A DNA stretch of 64,000 nt from Cycas panzhihuaensis. Taxonomy: Eukaryota; Cycadophyta. The translations under genes and the position numbers were made by a program. The notes beneath the pieces were generated by a model. It had not been told where the DNA came from, did no database searches, and was given only the letters and a program-made list of their open reading frames with translations. The DNA lies in NCBI GenBank assembly GCA_023213395.1, contig CM041465.1:11470001-11534000 (forward strand). Reading direction: 5' to 3'. Below, one piece after another: positions 10,856-21,651 of the stretch (its first letter is position 1; the number at the start of each line of letters is the position of its first letter).

Positions 10856-12473
10856 CCCCCTTCATCGTTTACAATGTTAAGTCGGACACCAAGACCATCT
10901 CTAAATTTTACAAATTTGTCTCTACCAAGTGGCTTGGTAAAGATATCTGTCGTCTGTTGCTCTGTTGGTCGATATTGAAGTGTGATCTCACCACTGTGTA
11001 CATGCTCCCTGATGAAATGGTGGTGAACTTCAATATGCTTGGTCCGTATGCGTGGAGAGCAGGATTGTGAGTTAGCTTGAGGACACTCGATTGTCACAAT
11101 GAAGGCCGGGGTCAATGCTTGAAATCCAAGCTCACCAAGAATCCGTCGAAGCCGATAGCCTCACAAGTCATACTGACTGCGACTTTGTACTGCTTCGATG
11201 GAGGACAAGGTAACATTTGGTTGCTTCTTGCAACTCCATGAAACATTCTTGAACCAAGGGTAAAACAGTAACCCGAGGTAGATTTCCTGCTATCCTGGCA
11301 TGATGCCCAATCAGAATCAGAGAACCCCTCCAAAGTGAAGTTCTCCTTATGTACATACTCAAGTCCAAGCTGTAATGTTCCTTTGATATACTTGAGTATG
11401 CGTTTGTCGCATTCCAAAGGTATCTGATTGGGTTGAGACATGTAACGTGAGCAAATCCCAACAGCAAATGAAATATCCGGCCGAGTGTTGGTGAGATAAA
11501 TGAGACTCCCAATCAACTGCCCGTAAAGTGTGGGATCTGCTGGTTCAGCTTCCTCATTAAGAGAAAGCTTGGTGCCGTTCTCCATAGGTGTAGGCGCTGT
11601 CTTGCAGTCGTGCATCCTGAATCTCTGCAAGATGTCCCAAGAATATTTTGCTTGGGAAGTGAAGATATAGCCTGGCTGCTGCCATACCTCAAAGCCTAGA
11701 AAGTAATGGAGAAGTCCAAGATCAGTCATCTCAAAACTTCTCTTCAAATCATCTTGGAGAACATTGATGAGCTTAGTGTCATCACCCGTGATCACTAAGT
11801 CGTCTACATACAAGGCAATATAAGTGACATGGTGATGTTCATGTTTGATGTACAAGTTTGGATCAGATGTGGATCGATGAAACCCATGTCTCAAAAAGTA
11901 TTCATCGATTTTTGCGTACCATGCCCTAGGAGCTTGCTTCAAGCCATACAAAGCCTTCTTGAGGCGACATACTAAATGCTCCTTGCCTTGTTCCTTGTAA
12001 CCAGGAGGTTGCTCCAAGTATACCTCCTCTTGAAGATCGTCGTTGAGGAAGGCGCTCTTCACGTCCATCTGATATACGGCCCATTTGCATTGTGCAGTTA
12101 AGGCCAAGAGAAGTCTAATGGTGTTCATGTTTGCTACAGGTGCAAAGGTCTCCTCGTAATCAATTCCTTCTTTTTGTTTAAACCCCTTTGCTACAAGTCT
12201 TGCTTTTACGCTTGAGTGTCCCATCGAATGGAATTTGGTCTTGTAGACCCATTTACAATGATTACTGTTTGTGTGGAGGCAATTCGACCAAGTCCCAAGT
12301 ACCATTCTTGTGAATGGATTGGATCTCCTCATCCATGGCGACTTTCCAACTATCACTTTGTGAAGCCTCCGCAAAGGTAGTAGGCTCATCAATAGAAAGC
12401 ACTTCAGCCATAAGTGCAAAGTTTGTTTGCTGTTGATACTTTGATGGACGTTTCCCTTCAATGATATGACCAT
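10856..12473 (-). pseudogene. Copia-C reverse transcriptase and RNase H
   Basis: A 453-codon open frame (12473 to 11112) holds a largely intact copia RT: DYEETFAPVANM, VKSAFLNDDLQEEVYLEQPPG, GLKQAPRAWYAK and the catalytic YVDDLVITG in order. RNase H begins intact (GFSDSDWASCQDSRKSTSG) but decays after GSRMFHG. The terminal piece, frame 11115 to 10837, has KHIEVHHHFIREHV and DIFTKPLGRDKF, then runs through the polypurine tract into the LTR. A frameshift near 11112 separates the two. Confidence 0.93.
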
Positions 12474-13322
12474 CCTGCACTGCTCGAGTGTACCACTTAG
12501 GTAACCACGTAATGATCGGCATGAACCTCAATATCTTACGGTCTAAGTGTAGGAGCGTGAGAAGATGAAGTGGAAGGTTCAAGTGGAGCAGATGAAGATG
12601 AAGTAGATGGTACAGAAGGTGCAGATGAAGAACATGGTGTGTAAGATTGAGGGAAGGGAAGTCCTCAACAATCTTTTCCCTTTGTCAATGGGGGTTGGAT
12701 TGATGCCATATCCAACTCTTTTTATCATCCTCAACAAAGATTACATCTCTTGAGAGATGCATTTTCTCCCAATGGATCATACAACTTGTAGGCTTTGCTA
12801 TGGATTGCATATCCTACAAAGATGCATTTAAGGCTATGTTTGTCCAACTTAGTTCTTTGTTGATCGGTATGTGCATATACAGTACACCCAAATGTCCTCA
12901 AATGGGCGATAGTTGGCTTCTTTCCGGACCATGCCTCCTCGGTGTGATATTGATGGCTTCATTGTAGGACTTTGATTGGCCACATAGGCATTGTAAGAAA
13001 TGCTTGCCCAAGAAGCTCTTGGAAGCCCTTTGCATGCATCATTGTTACGCTTTATTAGCCAATGTTCTATTCATCCTCTCGGAGACTCCATTTCTTGAGG
13101 AGTATGAGGAGTCGTGAGTTGCCTCCAATTCCATTATCCTTGCAAAATTGGTTGAATTCATTTGAAGTGAATTCACCTCCATTATCGACCTTAATGTGCC
13201 AATTGAGTAGCGATTCATTTTCTACTTCCGCCTTGAACTCTTTGAACTTGGAGAAGGCTTGATTTTTGCTTTAGGAAGTAGACCCGGACTTTGTGAGAGA
13301 AGTCATCAATAAAAGGTATCTA
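12262..13322 (-). pseudogene. Copia-C integrase and linker, heavily decayed
   Basis: Only patches are readable. There is a linker reading LPKWYTRAVQDG and WKVAMDEEIQSIHKNGTW (12582 to 12262). Around 12700-12800 the strand encodes EKMHLSRDVIFVEDD, the end of the integrase C-terminal region. The core between 12850 and 13320 is split by several frameshifts, so the catalytic triad cannot be followed in one frame. Confidence 0.75.
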
Positions 13323-13990
13323 CTACAATGCTCCTCCAAAGGAGTGGACATGGGTCCACACAAGTGCGAGTGAACTAATTGCGAGAGGATAAGATGCACG
13401 CCATGCTTTGCCTTTAGGAAAAGGCAGTCGATGTTGTGTCCCCATTATGCAAGCTTCGGAAAGACATTTTGAACCATACATCTTTGGAAGCCCATACACC
13501 ATGCGTTTGTATGTCATCTGCAGATTGTCTAGGCTTAAATGTCCTAGACGTTGATGCCATAAGCGAATTTTTGACAAAGATGTGGAACCAAAGTAAGCGT
13601 AATTAAGAGTAATATTATTGGCATCCAACTTGTAAAGACCTTGATCCTCATAGGCTACATTTATGATCGATCATCTTTGTCACAAATAATACATTTCCCA
13701 TTTTTAAATAGTACGCTCATGTGTTGCTTGTTCATCGGCTAACAGAGAGCGATTCTTCTCCATAGAAGGAATGAAGTAGGCATCCTTTGTTGGGAAATGA
13801 TGAGGAAGGATTTTGAGGAGAATGAGAAGGAGCTATGGTGCCTATTCACGAAACCTCAAGCGATTCAAGATTTCCAAAGGTCACTAAATGACCTTTACCT
13901 TCCTTGATGTTGCATAGGAGTTCTTCACTCCTGTCATATGTCGAGTAACTCACGAATCGACAATCCAAGTGTTGTCAACCTTGGATGATT
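13323..13990 (-). pseudogene. Copia-C protease and pre-integrase zinc region
   Basis: Near 13930-13980 the minus strand reads WIVDS, a TGA stop, then VTRHMTGVKNSY. The stop falls exactly on the Gly of the D-S-G protease site (GGA to TGA would do it). Downstream, frame 13628 to 13323 reads LWHQRLGHLSLDNLQMTYKR, the gag-pre-integrase / HHCC start of integrase, followed by CIMGTQHRLPF where the second Cys of the CxxC pair is not evident. Confidence 0.85.
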
Positions 13991-14013
13991 GGTATGCACA
14001 AAGTAGTTTGTCG

Positions 14014-14939
14014 TCATTGGCAACCGATTATAATGGCGTTGGTAGCCACTTCTTTGACCCCCTCCTTGTGGACCTCCTCGATAGGCACCTCGATTTGGTC
14101 GAGGGGAAATTCTTCGATTTGTTGTTGGAACCTTTGTTGAAACCGATGTCGTGGTACATTGTTGTCTTTGACCACATGGCCGCTGCTTGTCTTTGACCTG
14201 TGGTCTGCTTGCCTTTTGAAGATCTGCTTGCTTTTCTCGCACTCAGTGCAATGTGGCCGGGGAATGCCACAATAATGGCATACGACATTGGATTTGGAAG
14301 ATCCAATGTTCATATTTCCAAACCGCTTTGTGAATGCGCTTTTGGATTTTGATTTGTCTTGGCCCTTCTTTGTGAAAGCACCGATGTAGATGGTTCTTCA
14401 TTATCCTTAGCATAAATTTGTTCTTCTTGAAGCAATAAGCTTTCAAGTTGATTGATCATCCCCTTAGTGAACCATCTCGTGTAGTTGATGATATAAAGCC
14501 ATTGTAGTTCTTTGGCAATGCTTTTGTGATGGAGGCTATGATTTCATCTCTTGTATTGGACTACCTAAAGTAGTTAATTCATTACAAACCTCCTTAACAG
14601 AGGACATGAATGCCAACATTGGCCTTACAAATTTGATGGAGTATAATTTAGCTTTTATCATCAAAATGCGAGCTTCATCTCGCCTTTCATACAAAGAGGA
14701 CAAGGTGTCCCATGCTTCTTTAGAAGATAGTGCAGAAGTAATATTTTGGTCTACATGTATGTCCACAACCATACGAATGAAAGCCAAGGCAATTTGTCTT
14801 TGGCCTCCCATGCAAAGAACAAGTTGAACATCCACAGTGCGGGTTGATTATCATTAACCACAAGTGTAGGATTGGGGATTCTTCCAAACATATCCCTTAA
14901 CTCATTCATTATCAAGAGATTTTTGTGATTCTTTTCCAT
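14014..14939 (-). pseudogene. Copia-C gag
   Basis: The start at 14939 (MEKNHKNLLIMNELRD) looks truncated relative to other copia gags. The second frame (14835 to 14536) shows the UBN2-type pattern: KEAWDTLSSLYERRDEARI, LYSIKF and a following helix. The frame at 14313 carries a CCHC knuckle, VCHYCGIPRPHCTEC, in which the usual spacing is altered by substitutions. Three frames are needed to read through, so it is not functional. Confidence 0.8.
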
Positions 14940-16794
14940 TCTTGATAATTTGATTGCCCGTTAGCCTTATGGTACAAGCATTAAGCATATTTATGGCGAC
15001 CATCTTTCCACTTGAGTAACACTTGAAGCTAGCGATAACTTGGAGACTTCAAAAGCTTGCCGCTTAAGACCCACCTTCAAACAACACCACTAGTCCCGAT
15101 CTTACAAGAAGATCCAACAACCAATGGGGTGAAGAGAGGTGGAGGACTCGCTAATGAGGTGGAGGACCAAGTTAAATCTAGGACAAGGCGGTAGGGTTGA
15201 TGCATGGACGTACCATGCTTTCACAGGATTCACATTTCAATAACACCCTTTTCGAACCTCCTTTCCCTCAAGCAACCTTAATTGTCGTGCAATCGACTGC
15301 ATTTGGGTTGGTCCCCTAGGGAATGCACCAAGCTTAAGGTTAATTTAGAGGCAAGGTTTGAACCTTTTCGAGCCTCTCCAATGATTTTAAGTTCACTTTT
15401 AAACAAGTGTAAGTGAATCTTCTTACTTGGATTTTTTATGCCTTTTGGCTTACAAAGAATGAGCACAAAACAGATTTCAAGTGCTTTAGATCCAAGTGAG
15501 GTGCTATGTATGCTTGAGTACAATGATAAAGTACTTTGAGTACTTAAAAAGGATGTAAGGAACCTTTGATGACAAAGAAAAGAGGGTTCCTTTTAAGCTC
15601 CAAAATCTGATGAAATGATGAAATGTACTCAAGAAATTGCTCCAAAGTCCAACACAAACTCCACACAATGTTGAGACTTAAAATGTCTCAACAATCCAAC
15701 AAGAAAAAGTGATTTTATTACTTTTCACAATGAGCCTTCCTTTTGAGCTGAAGAAGGTCAAGGTCACCATGCAAGGTGCCAAAAACTGAAGTTAGGTGGT
15801 AATTTTCTTCACCTTTACAATGAAAATATTCCTCTTGATCACAATAATTAAGCCCAATGATGCTTTAATAGCATGAAAGTGGGAAAAAAAAGCTTAAAAC
15901 AGTAAGTACACAAGTACTTTTTGAGAATCAAGAGTGCCAATGTAAAAAAAAACTTTAAGTAGGCCCAGCTATAAAGACTTAAAGTCTTTTTTTTTTAATT
16001 TCCCCCCCTTTAAGAAATTTAAAAAAATCTCTTAAAACTTTAAAAGGAGAATTGATTCACATGAGAGAAAAAGGGCATTTTGTTAAAAAAAATGCTATTA
16101 AGAGATTGTTTTTCAATGCTGAGCTATCAGAGGAAATGACAGATCTTCAAATCTTGTTGGGCGGTGAGTAAGCGAAGAGACGATGGCGATCTTCAAATCT
16201 TTGGTATTATCAATCTTTGGCGAGTTCTTTGGAAAATGAAGAGACGATCTTTTCTTGGTGGAAAATGAAGAGGAAGGATGTTGTCTTTGAAATCAATATG
16301 AGCCGTAATCTTTGATGGAATCTTCTTGAGTCGTGATGATTGAGCTGGAATCTTGTCTTGAGTCAAGTGATTGACCGCGATATGGCGATGGATCGGCTCG
16401 CGATTCAATAATGAATCTTGATGAAGCTTTTTGAAAGGCGATATGATGATTGTATGTGTTGGTTGTCAATGACAATTGGTGATTTGAATGACTAGAGATG
16501 GTGAGTTAATGACTAGAGATGAAATTTGAGTTAGCGACTAGAAATGGTGAGTTGGCGACTAGAAATGTGATTTGCGACCTTTTGAGTCTTGATTTGGCGA
16601 CCTTTTGAGTCTTGGTTTGGCGATCTTGAGTCTTGATTTGGCGATGAATGATGTGGCTCTGTGATGGCGGTCTTGACGAGATGGCGATCTCTTGAGATGG
16701 ACGACTGGCGACTTGGCGATGAATGATGTCCAACAACAAATAGCAGAGATAAAAAAATAGTGCTTAAAGCGAGACCTTAAGGCTCGATACTAAA
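14940..16794 (-). other. Copia-C long leader with short tandem repeats
   Basis: About 1.85 kb between gag and the 5' LTR without recognisable coding sequence. Near 16500-16720 it contains short imperfect tandem repeats built on GGCGACCTTTTGAGTCTTGA and GACTAGAAATG-like units of about 20-25 bp. The PBS beside the LTR is degraded: the minus strand reads TAGTATCGAGCC against the consensus TGGTATCAGAGC. Confidence 0.7.
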
Positions 16795-17369
16795 TGTGGA
16801 AAATGGTCATTAGGCCACATTAATCCCAAGATCATAAGTACAATCAAAATACTATAAATGCATGAAAGCATGAAAGCATAAAGAGCACAAAGCGAAATAG
16901 GAGCAAGAGAAAATGATACCCAATATGTGGAGTTGGAATTGGTCCAACCTCCCAAGAAGAAAGCAGTTTGATTAGCAAGCGATAGCATAACAATCTGACT
17001 CCAACTCTCCTCTTGAGACAATGAGGAGAGGTCTCTTTATATAGAGTGAAATGAGAGACCTAAGGCCTTGGATGTTTGACAAGTGTCAAACATCCAAGAT
17101 ATGACTTGGATCATGAGCAAAAGTGCTTGGATCCTCACCTAAGGCCTTGGATGTTTGACAAGTGTCAAACATCCAAGATACATCACTTGGATTACTCAAA
17201 AAGGTGCATGAGGGTCCATTGACCCTTTAGTGACAACGTTGTGTCACTAGAAAGAATGTGGGTGTGCACTTTATCACTTAAGTGATAAGTCACCCCTAAA
17301 GTATAAAGTGCATATATTACATGAAAAATAAAAGTACATTCACTTAACATTTAAACATAAGGTTTAACA
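16795..17369 (-). repeat. Copia-C 5' LTR
   Basis: A 575-bp LTR matching 10278-10855 with roughly 15-20 differences by eye. It is followed by the target duplication ACATA. It has the same TATA box and the same duplicated palindrome upstream of it (17067-17098 and 17146-17177). Confidence 0.93.
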
Positions 17370-18041
17370 ACATAATCATGCAATAACACAGAATTCAGTA
17401 CACATTTAGCCATATAACACATACAATATCAATTCCACGTAACTCTTCTTTCCATTAAGCAATAAGTTTGATTACACAGAGGGCTGGAATGCATTCCTGT
17501 GCATTCGTGACATACACACTTACATTACATGTGTACCGGATGGTACTCATCAATATACAGCTCAATTGATATCATATGTCTGCATCCGCACCATTACGTA
17601 CCCTGAATATCTGGCTCTCACCCCTAACCGAATGGTTCTTGCGTGCTTCCTTAAATGTGCCTCTTCGTACCTTTTGACTGAAGGGTTATGGTATCTGTCA
17701 TAACCATACCCCTTCAGTCAAACGTACCTTTTCATTAGTCATTAGTTACACCTTTAACTAATGTCTTAATCATGTCCGTGCGATGCATGCGTCGTCAGCG
17801 ACTCCCAGGCTTCCCAGGTCCCGTCTTGTCATGCGTCTGCTTCCATCTAGTTTCGTTCGGCTGGATGCGTGTATACGTATTCGTGCCGTTCGGTGCCTTT
17901 TGCATCATACGTACCTAGAATGTTGGTTTTTCCACTGTTTCGCCTCGTACATACCTCCGTACGGTCCGTACCTGCACATCTAGGGTTATCTAGCCTACCT
18001 CTGGTCTTCCAACAGCCATATGATCAATTTATGCCCCAACA

Positions 18042-18142
18042 TCTATCCCGGGTCAACAGTATGGGTTTGAGCATCCTTGCTCAACAAAATTCCAAAAAAA
18101 ATTCAAAATTTTGGGGTATCCCTCCCCCTCTCTGTCTCAAGG
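18042..18142 (-). promoter_or_regulatory. Gypsy-B 3' untranslated segment with hairpin and polypurine tract
   Basis: Between the ORF3 stop and the 3' LTR lies CGGGATAGATG (minus strand, abutting the LTR), the presumed polypurine tract. There is also a perfect stem-loop TTGAGCA-TCCT-TGCTCAA at 18067-18084. Both are conserved in Gypsy-E (hairpin 59949-59966) although surrounding bases differ. Confidence 0.6.
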
Positions 18143-19462
18143 CTACTCCTGTTGCCTCTGTCCTGCTAGGATCTCCTCATTAATTTGTGTTAAGGTAGCA
18201 ATGATAGCATCCTTTAACTTAATTTTATCTTGAAGGGCAGCTATCTTGGCTTTATACCCTTCCTCCATTTCTTGAATAAGTTGAATTATAGGTCCTGATT
18301 TATTATTTGGTGTGGGAGGTGCTGAGGCTTCACCTGCTTCCATTGACAGAGTGAAGTCTTCCCATTCTTCCCAGGAAGCTTCTGCTTCTTCTTCTTCCTC
18401 CTCCCCTGATTCCTCTTCACCTTTCTTCCGTTTACCTCTTTTGTGGACAGCTTGTTTTGTCCGATGTGGAATAGGTGTTCCTGGTGTTTTCTGCAACCAG
18501 GTGAGTACCTTATGCATTTGTTTTTGTACCCTTCTTTTTGCTTCCGGGCCGTTAATTGAATCCGGAATTACGCCACCTTGTTTTATGATAGGTTCCCTCG
18601 GAGAAATGGTGCTTCTTGTTAGCTATACTTCTGGACATTGATAAAATAATATAGCCAATAACAAGGAGGGATGTCGAAAAGGATGTGTCATGATCACCTT
18701 GATTTGTTGCCTCATGTTTTCTGCCAGAAATTCGGACCAATTTAGTTTTTCTCCTTCCCGAGTTTTTAGTAATACTGGCATCATACCTCCTAGAATGTAT
18801 GTATACTTCCGTTTTGACAAAAATCGGGAATTTATAGCTTTCGCTATCCACTGGAGTCTGATATCTATGATATCTGCTACACGAATTCCACCAGACATTA
18901 TCTGAGTATTTTCTTAACATAATTCTCTTAACCACATTTCACGGTCGACTTCTGACCTCTTGGTACCCAGGGGAATTTCTCCTTCATTTGGAAGTTTTGT
19001 TATTGTGTGAATTATTTCTACATCCATCTTGAACTTCTTGCTATCTTTCTTTAGTGCTAACAGGATCTGGTCCATGAGTTCTGGGTTATAATACATAGGA
19101 TTGCAGTAAATGTAGTCTCCCCATCCTGCTTGTCTTACCCTGGTTTGAAATTGAGCTGGTAAAGCTTGCAATTCCTGTTTAAGCTTTGGTATAAAGGCTT
19201 CTTGGCATCCTACTGTCCTCATTTCGGCTGTGGAATTCCAAAGATGGCTGAAATAACCAGAAGTGCAAACAGGAACCCTACGTGCGTACCTTTTGGGTAT
19301 GCTTTCCGTTTCCTTGGAATACTGTGCCGTAATGCGTACCGGATGCGCTTTTCCGTCTTCCAGGGTCGTACGGTTGTCCTTCAGCTGCTTGGCAGAAATT
19401 TCGGAGTCGATGCATCCGTCGTTTTCCGCTACATACCTCGCGGAAATGCTTGACAGGTACAT
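18143..19462 (-). pseudogene. Gypsy-B ORF3: uncharacterised sense ORF between integrase and 3' LTR
   Basis: From ATG at 19462 one frame runs 440 codons to 18143, broken only by a TAA after WLRELC (about 18914) and a TAG after QCPEV (about 18620). Visible regions are an N-terminal part, a globular middle with YNPELMDQILLALKK and ITKLPNEGE, then GGIRVADIIDIRLQWIAK and NWSEFLAENM. The C-terminal third is charged, with an EEE-rich stretch and a coiled-coil-like tail (MEEGYKAKIAALQDKIK). I recognise no enzyme motif, signal peptide or membrane segment, so it does not look like an envelope protein. The LP..GE pattern loosely recalls plant mobile-domain proteins, but that is a guess. Homologues occur in Gypsy-D and E. 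Confidence 0.8.
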
Positions 19463-19536
19463 AATACTTTGTCTTATTCACTATTTTGTCTTATACGTGC
19501 TTTTTGGTACGTATAGTGTTATTCACGTTCCACTAT

Positions 19537-19915
19537 GCGTGCTCGACTGCGTACTTTTTAAGTACATTTAATGCAACTGAATAACTTAGGTTTTCTTTAT
19601 ACTGTGCGTACCTGACTGCGTACTTTTTAAGTACATTTAATGCAACTGAATAACTTAGGTTTTCTTTATACTGTGCGTACCTGACTGCATACTTTCCAGG
19701 TACGTTTAGTGCAATCAGATAACTTAAGCTTCCTTTATCTTTGTGCGTGCATTGCGTACTTTTTAGGTACGTATAGTATAATTCTATTCACTTTTTTTGA
19801 ACTATGCGTACTGGACTGTGTTTTTCTAGTACGTATAGTGTCATTTTTATAATGTGGTCGCTTCCTTCACTGTACGTACCTGGTAAGATACCTTTTTGGT
19901 ACGTAACATATATTT
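19537..19915 (-). repeat. Tandem repeat between Gypsy-B integrase and ORF3
   Basis: Five to six units of 61-70 bp start at about 19537, 19606, 19675, 19745, 19806 and 19874. Each contains a GCGTAC...GTAC core that is partly palindromic (for example GTACTTTTTAAGTAC). The first two units differ at only 3 of 69 positions, so they duplicated recently, while the others are diverged. Gypsy-E has a similar array at the equivalent place. Confidence 0.85.
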
Positions 19916-20136
19916 TGCTTGTATGCTTCTGAATTTTTCAATTTATAATCATCATGTTATTGCTTATGTATGTGATGAGTTACGATTGTTTTTTCTATTT
20001 TTTTCCAATTTTTTTTTTTTGTATTTTTGTTTCCATACTGGAGTGGATCACATTCCGGTATCAAGGCAAGTCGATTTGCCTCAACTTCATGCAACACAAT
20101 ATAGTACAACTAGCTGATCCGACTGGTAAAGCTGAT

Positions 20137-21651
20137 CTATTCAATGTACGGTTTTAATCTGTTACCATTCACCCGAGTTAGTAGTAGCGGTCTGTCTATT
20201 TCCCGAAGTTGCACCGATCCGTTCTCGAAAATTTTTTCTGCGATGTAAGGTCCCAACCACCGCATCTTGAGTTTGCCGGGGTGCGTTTTGAATTTGCTGT
20301 CGTAGAGTAACACTTGTTCTCCTTCCTTGAATTGTGTCGTTCGCAAATGTCGATCGTGCCATGCCTTTTGTCGTTTTTTCTCTATATTTTGCAACCACTT
20401 TGCCATGTGTCTTTTTTCCTCTAGTTGTATAAGTTCTTCCAATCGTTGTCGTAAGGATTGGAAATCATCCAAGCGACATTGCATAGCGATTCTCAAGCTT
20501 GGTATCTCGAATTCAATCGGAAGAATAGCCCATTCCATACACTAAGCGGAATGGAGTTTGTCCAATCGATCTTTTGTAAGTCGATTACGAATGCCCATAA
20601 TACCGAGCGGTAGTTTCTCCTTGGTCGGATCGTCCCACATCGCATATCTTCCGTAAACAATTCTCAATAATCTTGTTGGAACTTTCTGCTTGCCCATTCG
20701 CTCGTGGGTAATATGTTGTTGATTTCCGATGGCTGATCATGAAAGTAGATGTCAACACTTCTATGGTCTGGTTCAGAAAATGGGCACCTTGGTCGCTGAC
20801 GATTTCTAGAGGGCACCCAAATCGTGTGATGATCACTTCATACAAGAATCTGGTTGCACTCTTTGAATCTACTGTCTTTAATGCTCTCGCTTCCACCCAT
20901 TTCGTCATATAGTCTGTTGCAACTAGAATATATTGGGTTTAGATCTCCGAGCGGCTGGTTTGATTGGTCCCACAAAGTCGAGTCCCCATTTCTCGAATGG
21001 TGCTAATGGTAAAATTGGGTGCAATGGTTGGAAATCCTGCCGATTAGGTTTTCCGACCCATTGACAATAGTCACATGCTCGTATCCATTTCTTTACATCT
21101 TCGAACATCGTCGGCCACCAAAATCCGGACGTCAAGATCTTTCTCCATGTTGCCAGCTTCCCCATGTGTCCTCCTGCTACACCCTCGTGTGCTTGGCTCA
21201 TGATTTGACTAATCTCTTGAGGTCGAACACATCGTCGTAACACATCATCAGGTCCTAGTTTGTACAATTCTCCACTGATCAATTGGTATGGTGCAGCTTT
21301 TCTAATAAAATTCCACCGTTCTATACGATCCAATTCTGGTGCTACTTCTCCGGTCGCCAAATATTCTAGTATCCCCTCATACCAGTCTGTTGGAATTGCT
21401 TCCACGTTGAACAATGCCGCATCTGGAGAATCATCTGGTATTCCCGTAGCTCTTTCTCCATTTGGAATCCTTGATAATTGGTCTGGAATAATATGAGCTT
21501 TCCCCGGTTTTACAACAATTTTGAAAGAAAACTCTTGAAATAACATCAGCCACCTGCTGATTCGACCCTCATTATTGGCTTGTTTACGAGGTACATGAGC
21601 GCTTGATGATCTACAAAGAATATGAATGGATTTGCTAGTAAATAATGTCAA
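20137..21651 (-). pseudogene. Gypsy-B integrase (with end of RNase H)
   Basis: The frame from 21651 first carries the RNase H tail (GRISRWLMLFQEFSFKIVVK), then the integrase HHCC zinc region (HEGVAGGHMGK, CDYCQ) and the first catalytic Asp (WGLDFVGPIK). After a frameshift, 20908 to 20585 holds the second Asp in SDQGAHFLN and the Glu in NGQAESSNK. A third frame (20538 to 20137) is the C-terminal domain (KAWHDRHLR, LYDSKFKTHPGKLKMRWLGPY), ending RVNGNRLKPYIE. No chromodomain follows. Residues of the triad are kept but the protein is split over three frames. Confidence 0.92.

Larger units (their letters stand above)
10278..17369 (-). mobile_element. Copia-C: long-LTR copia element nested in the Gypsy-B LTR
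   Basis: LTRs at 10278-10855 and 16795-17369 begin TGTGGAAAATGG and end GGTTTAACA. They are flanked by ACATA at 10273-10277 and 17370-17374. The 7.1-kb element has a degraded PBS, a 1.85-kb leader, and copia-order gag, protease, integrase, RT and RNase H on the minus strand. It belongs to a different copia family from Copia-B and E: LTRs of about 575 bp against about 220 bp. Several frames are shifted. Confidence 0.93.
10131..18041 (-). repeat. Gypsy-B 3' LTR, split by Copia-C
   Basis: The LTR occupies 10131-10277 and 17375-18041, about 814 bp when Copia-C and one target duplication are subtracted, close to the 812 bp of its partner. The first 250 bp and last 100 bp of the two LTRs agree closely, while the middle, rich in CGTAC motifs, differs at many positions including indels. 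Confidence 0.9.

Noticed and set aside
17783-18183. Plus-strand frames in the Gypsy-B LTR end, repeated at 27644-27856 and 59707-59943
   Set aside because: They recur only because the LTRs are homologous; frames differ by indels and have low-complexity composition. Not a conserved protein.
18143-19462. ORF3 as a retroviral-type envelope gene
   Set aside because: The position is env-like, but I see no signal peptide, transmembrane helix or cysteine-rich surface region; the product looks soluble and charged.
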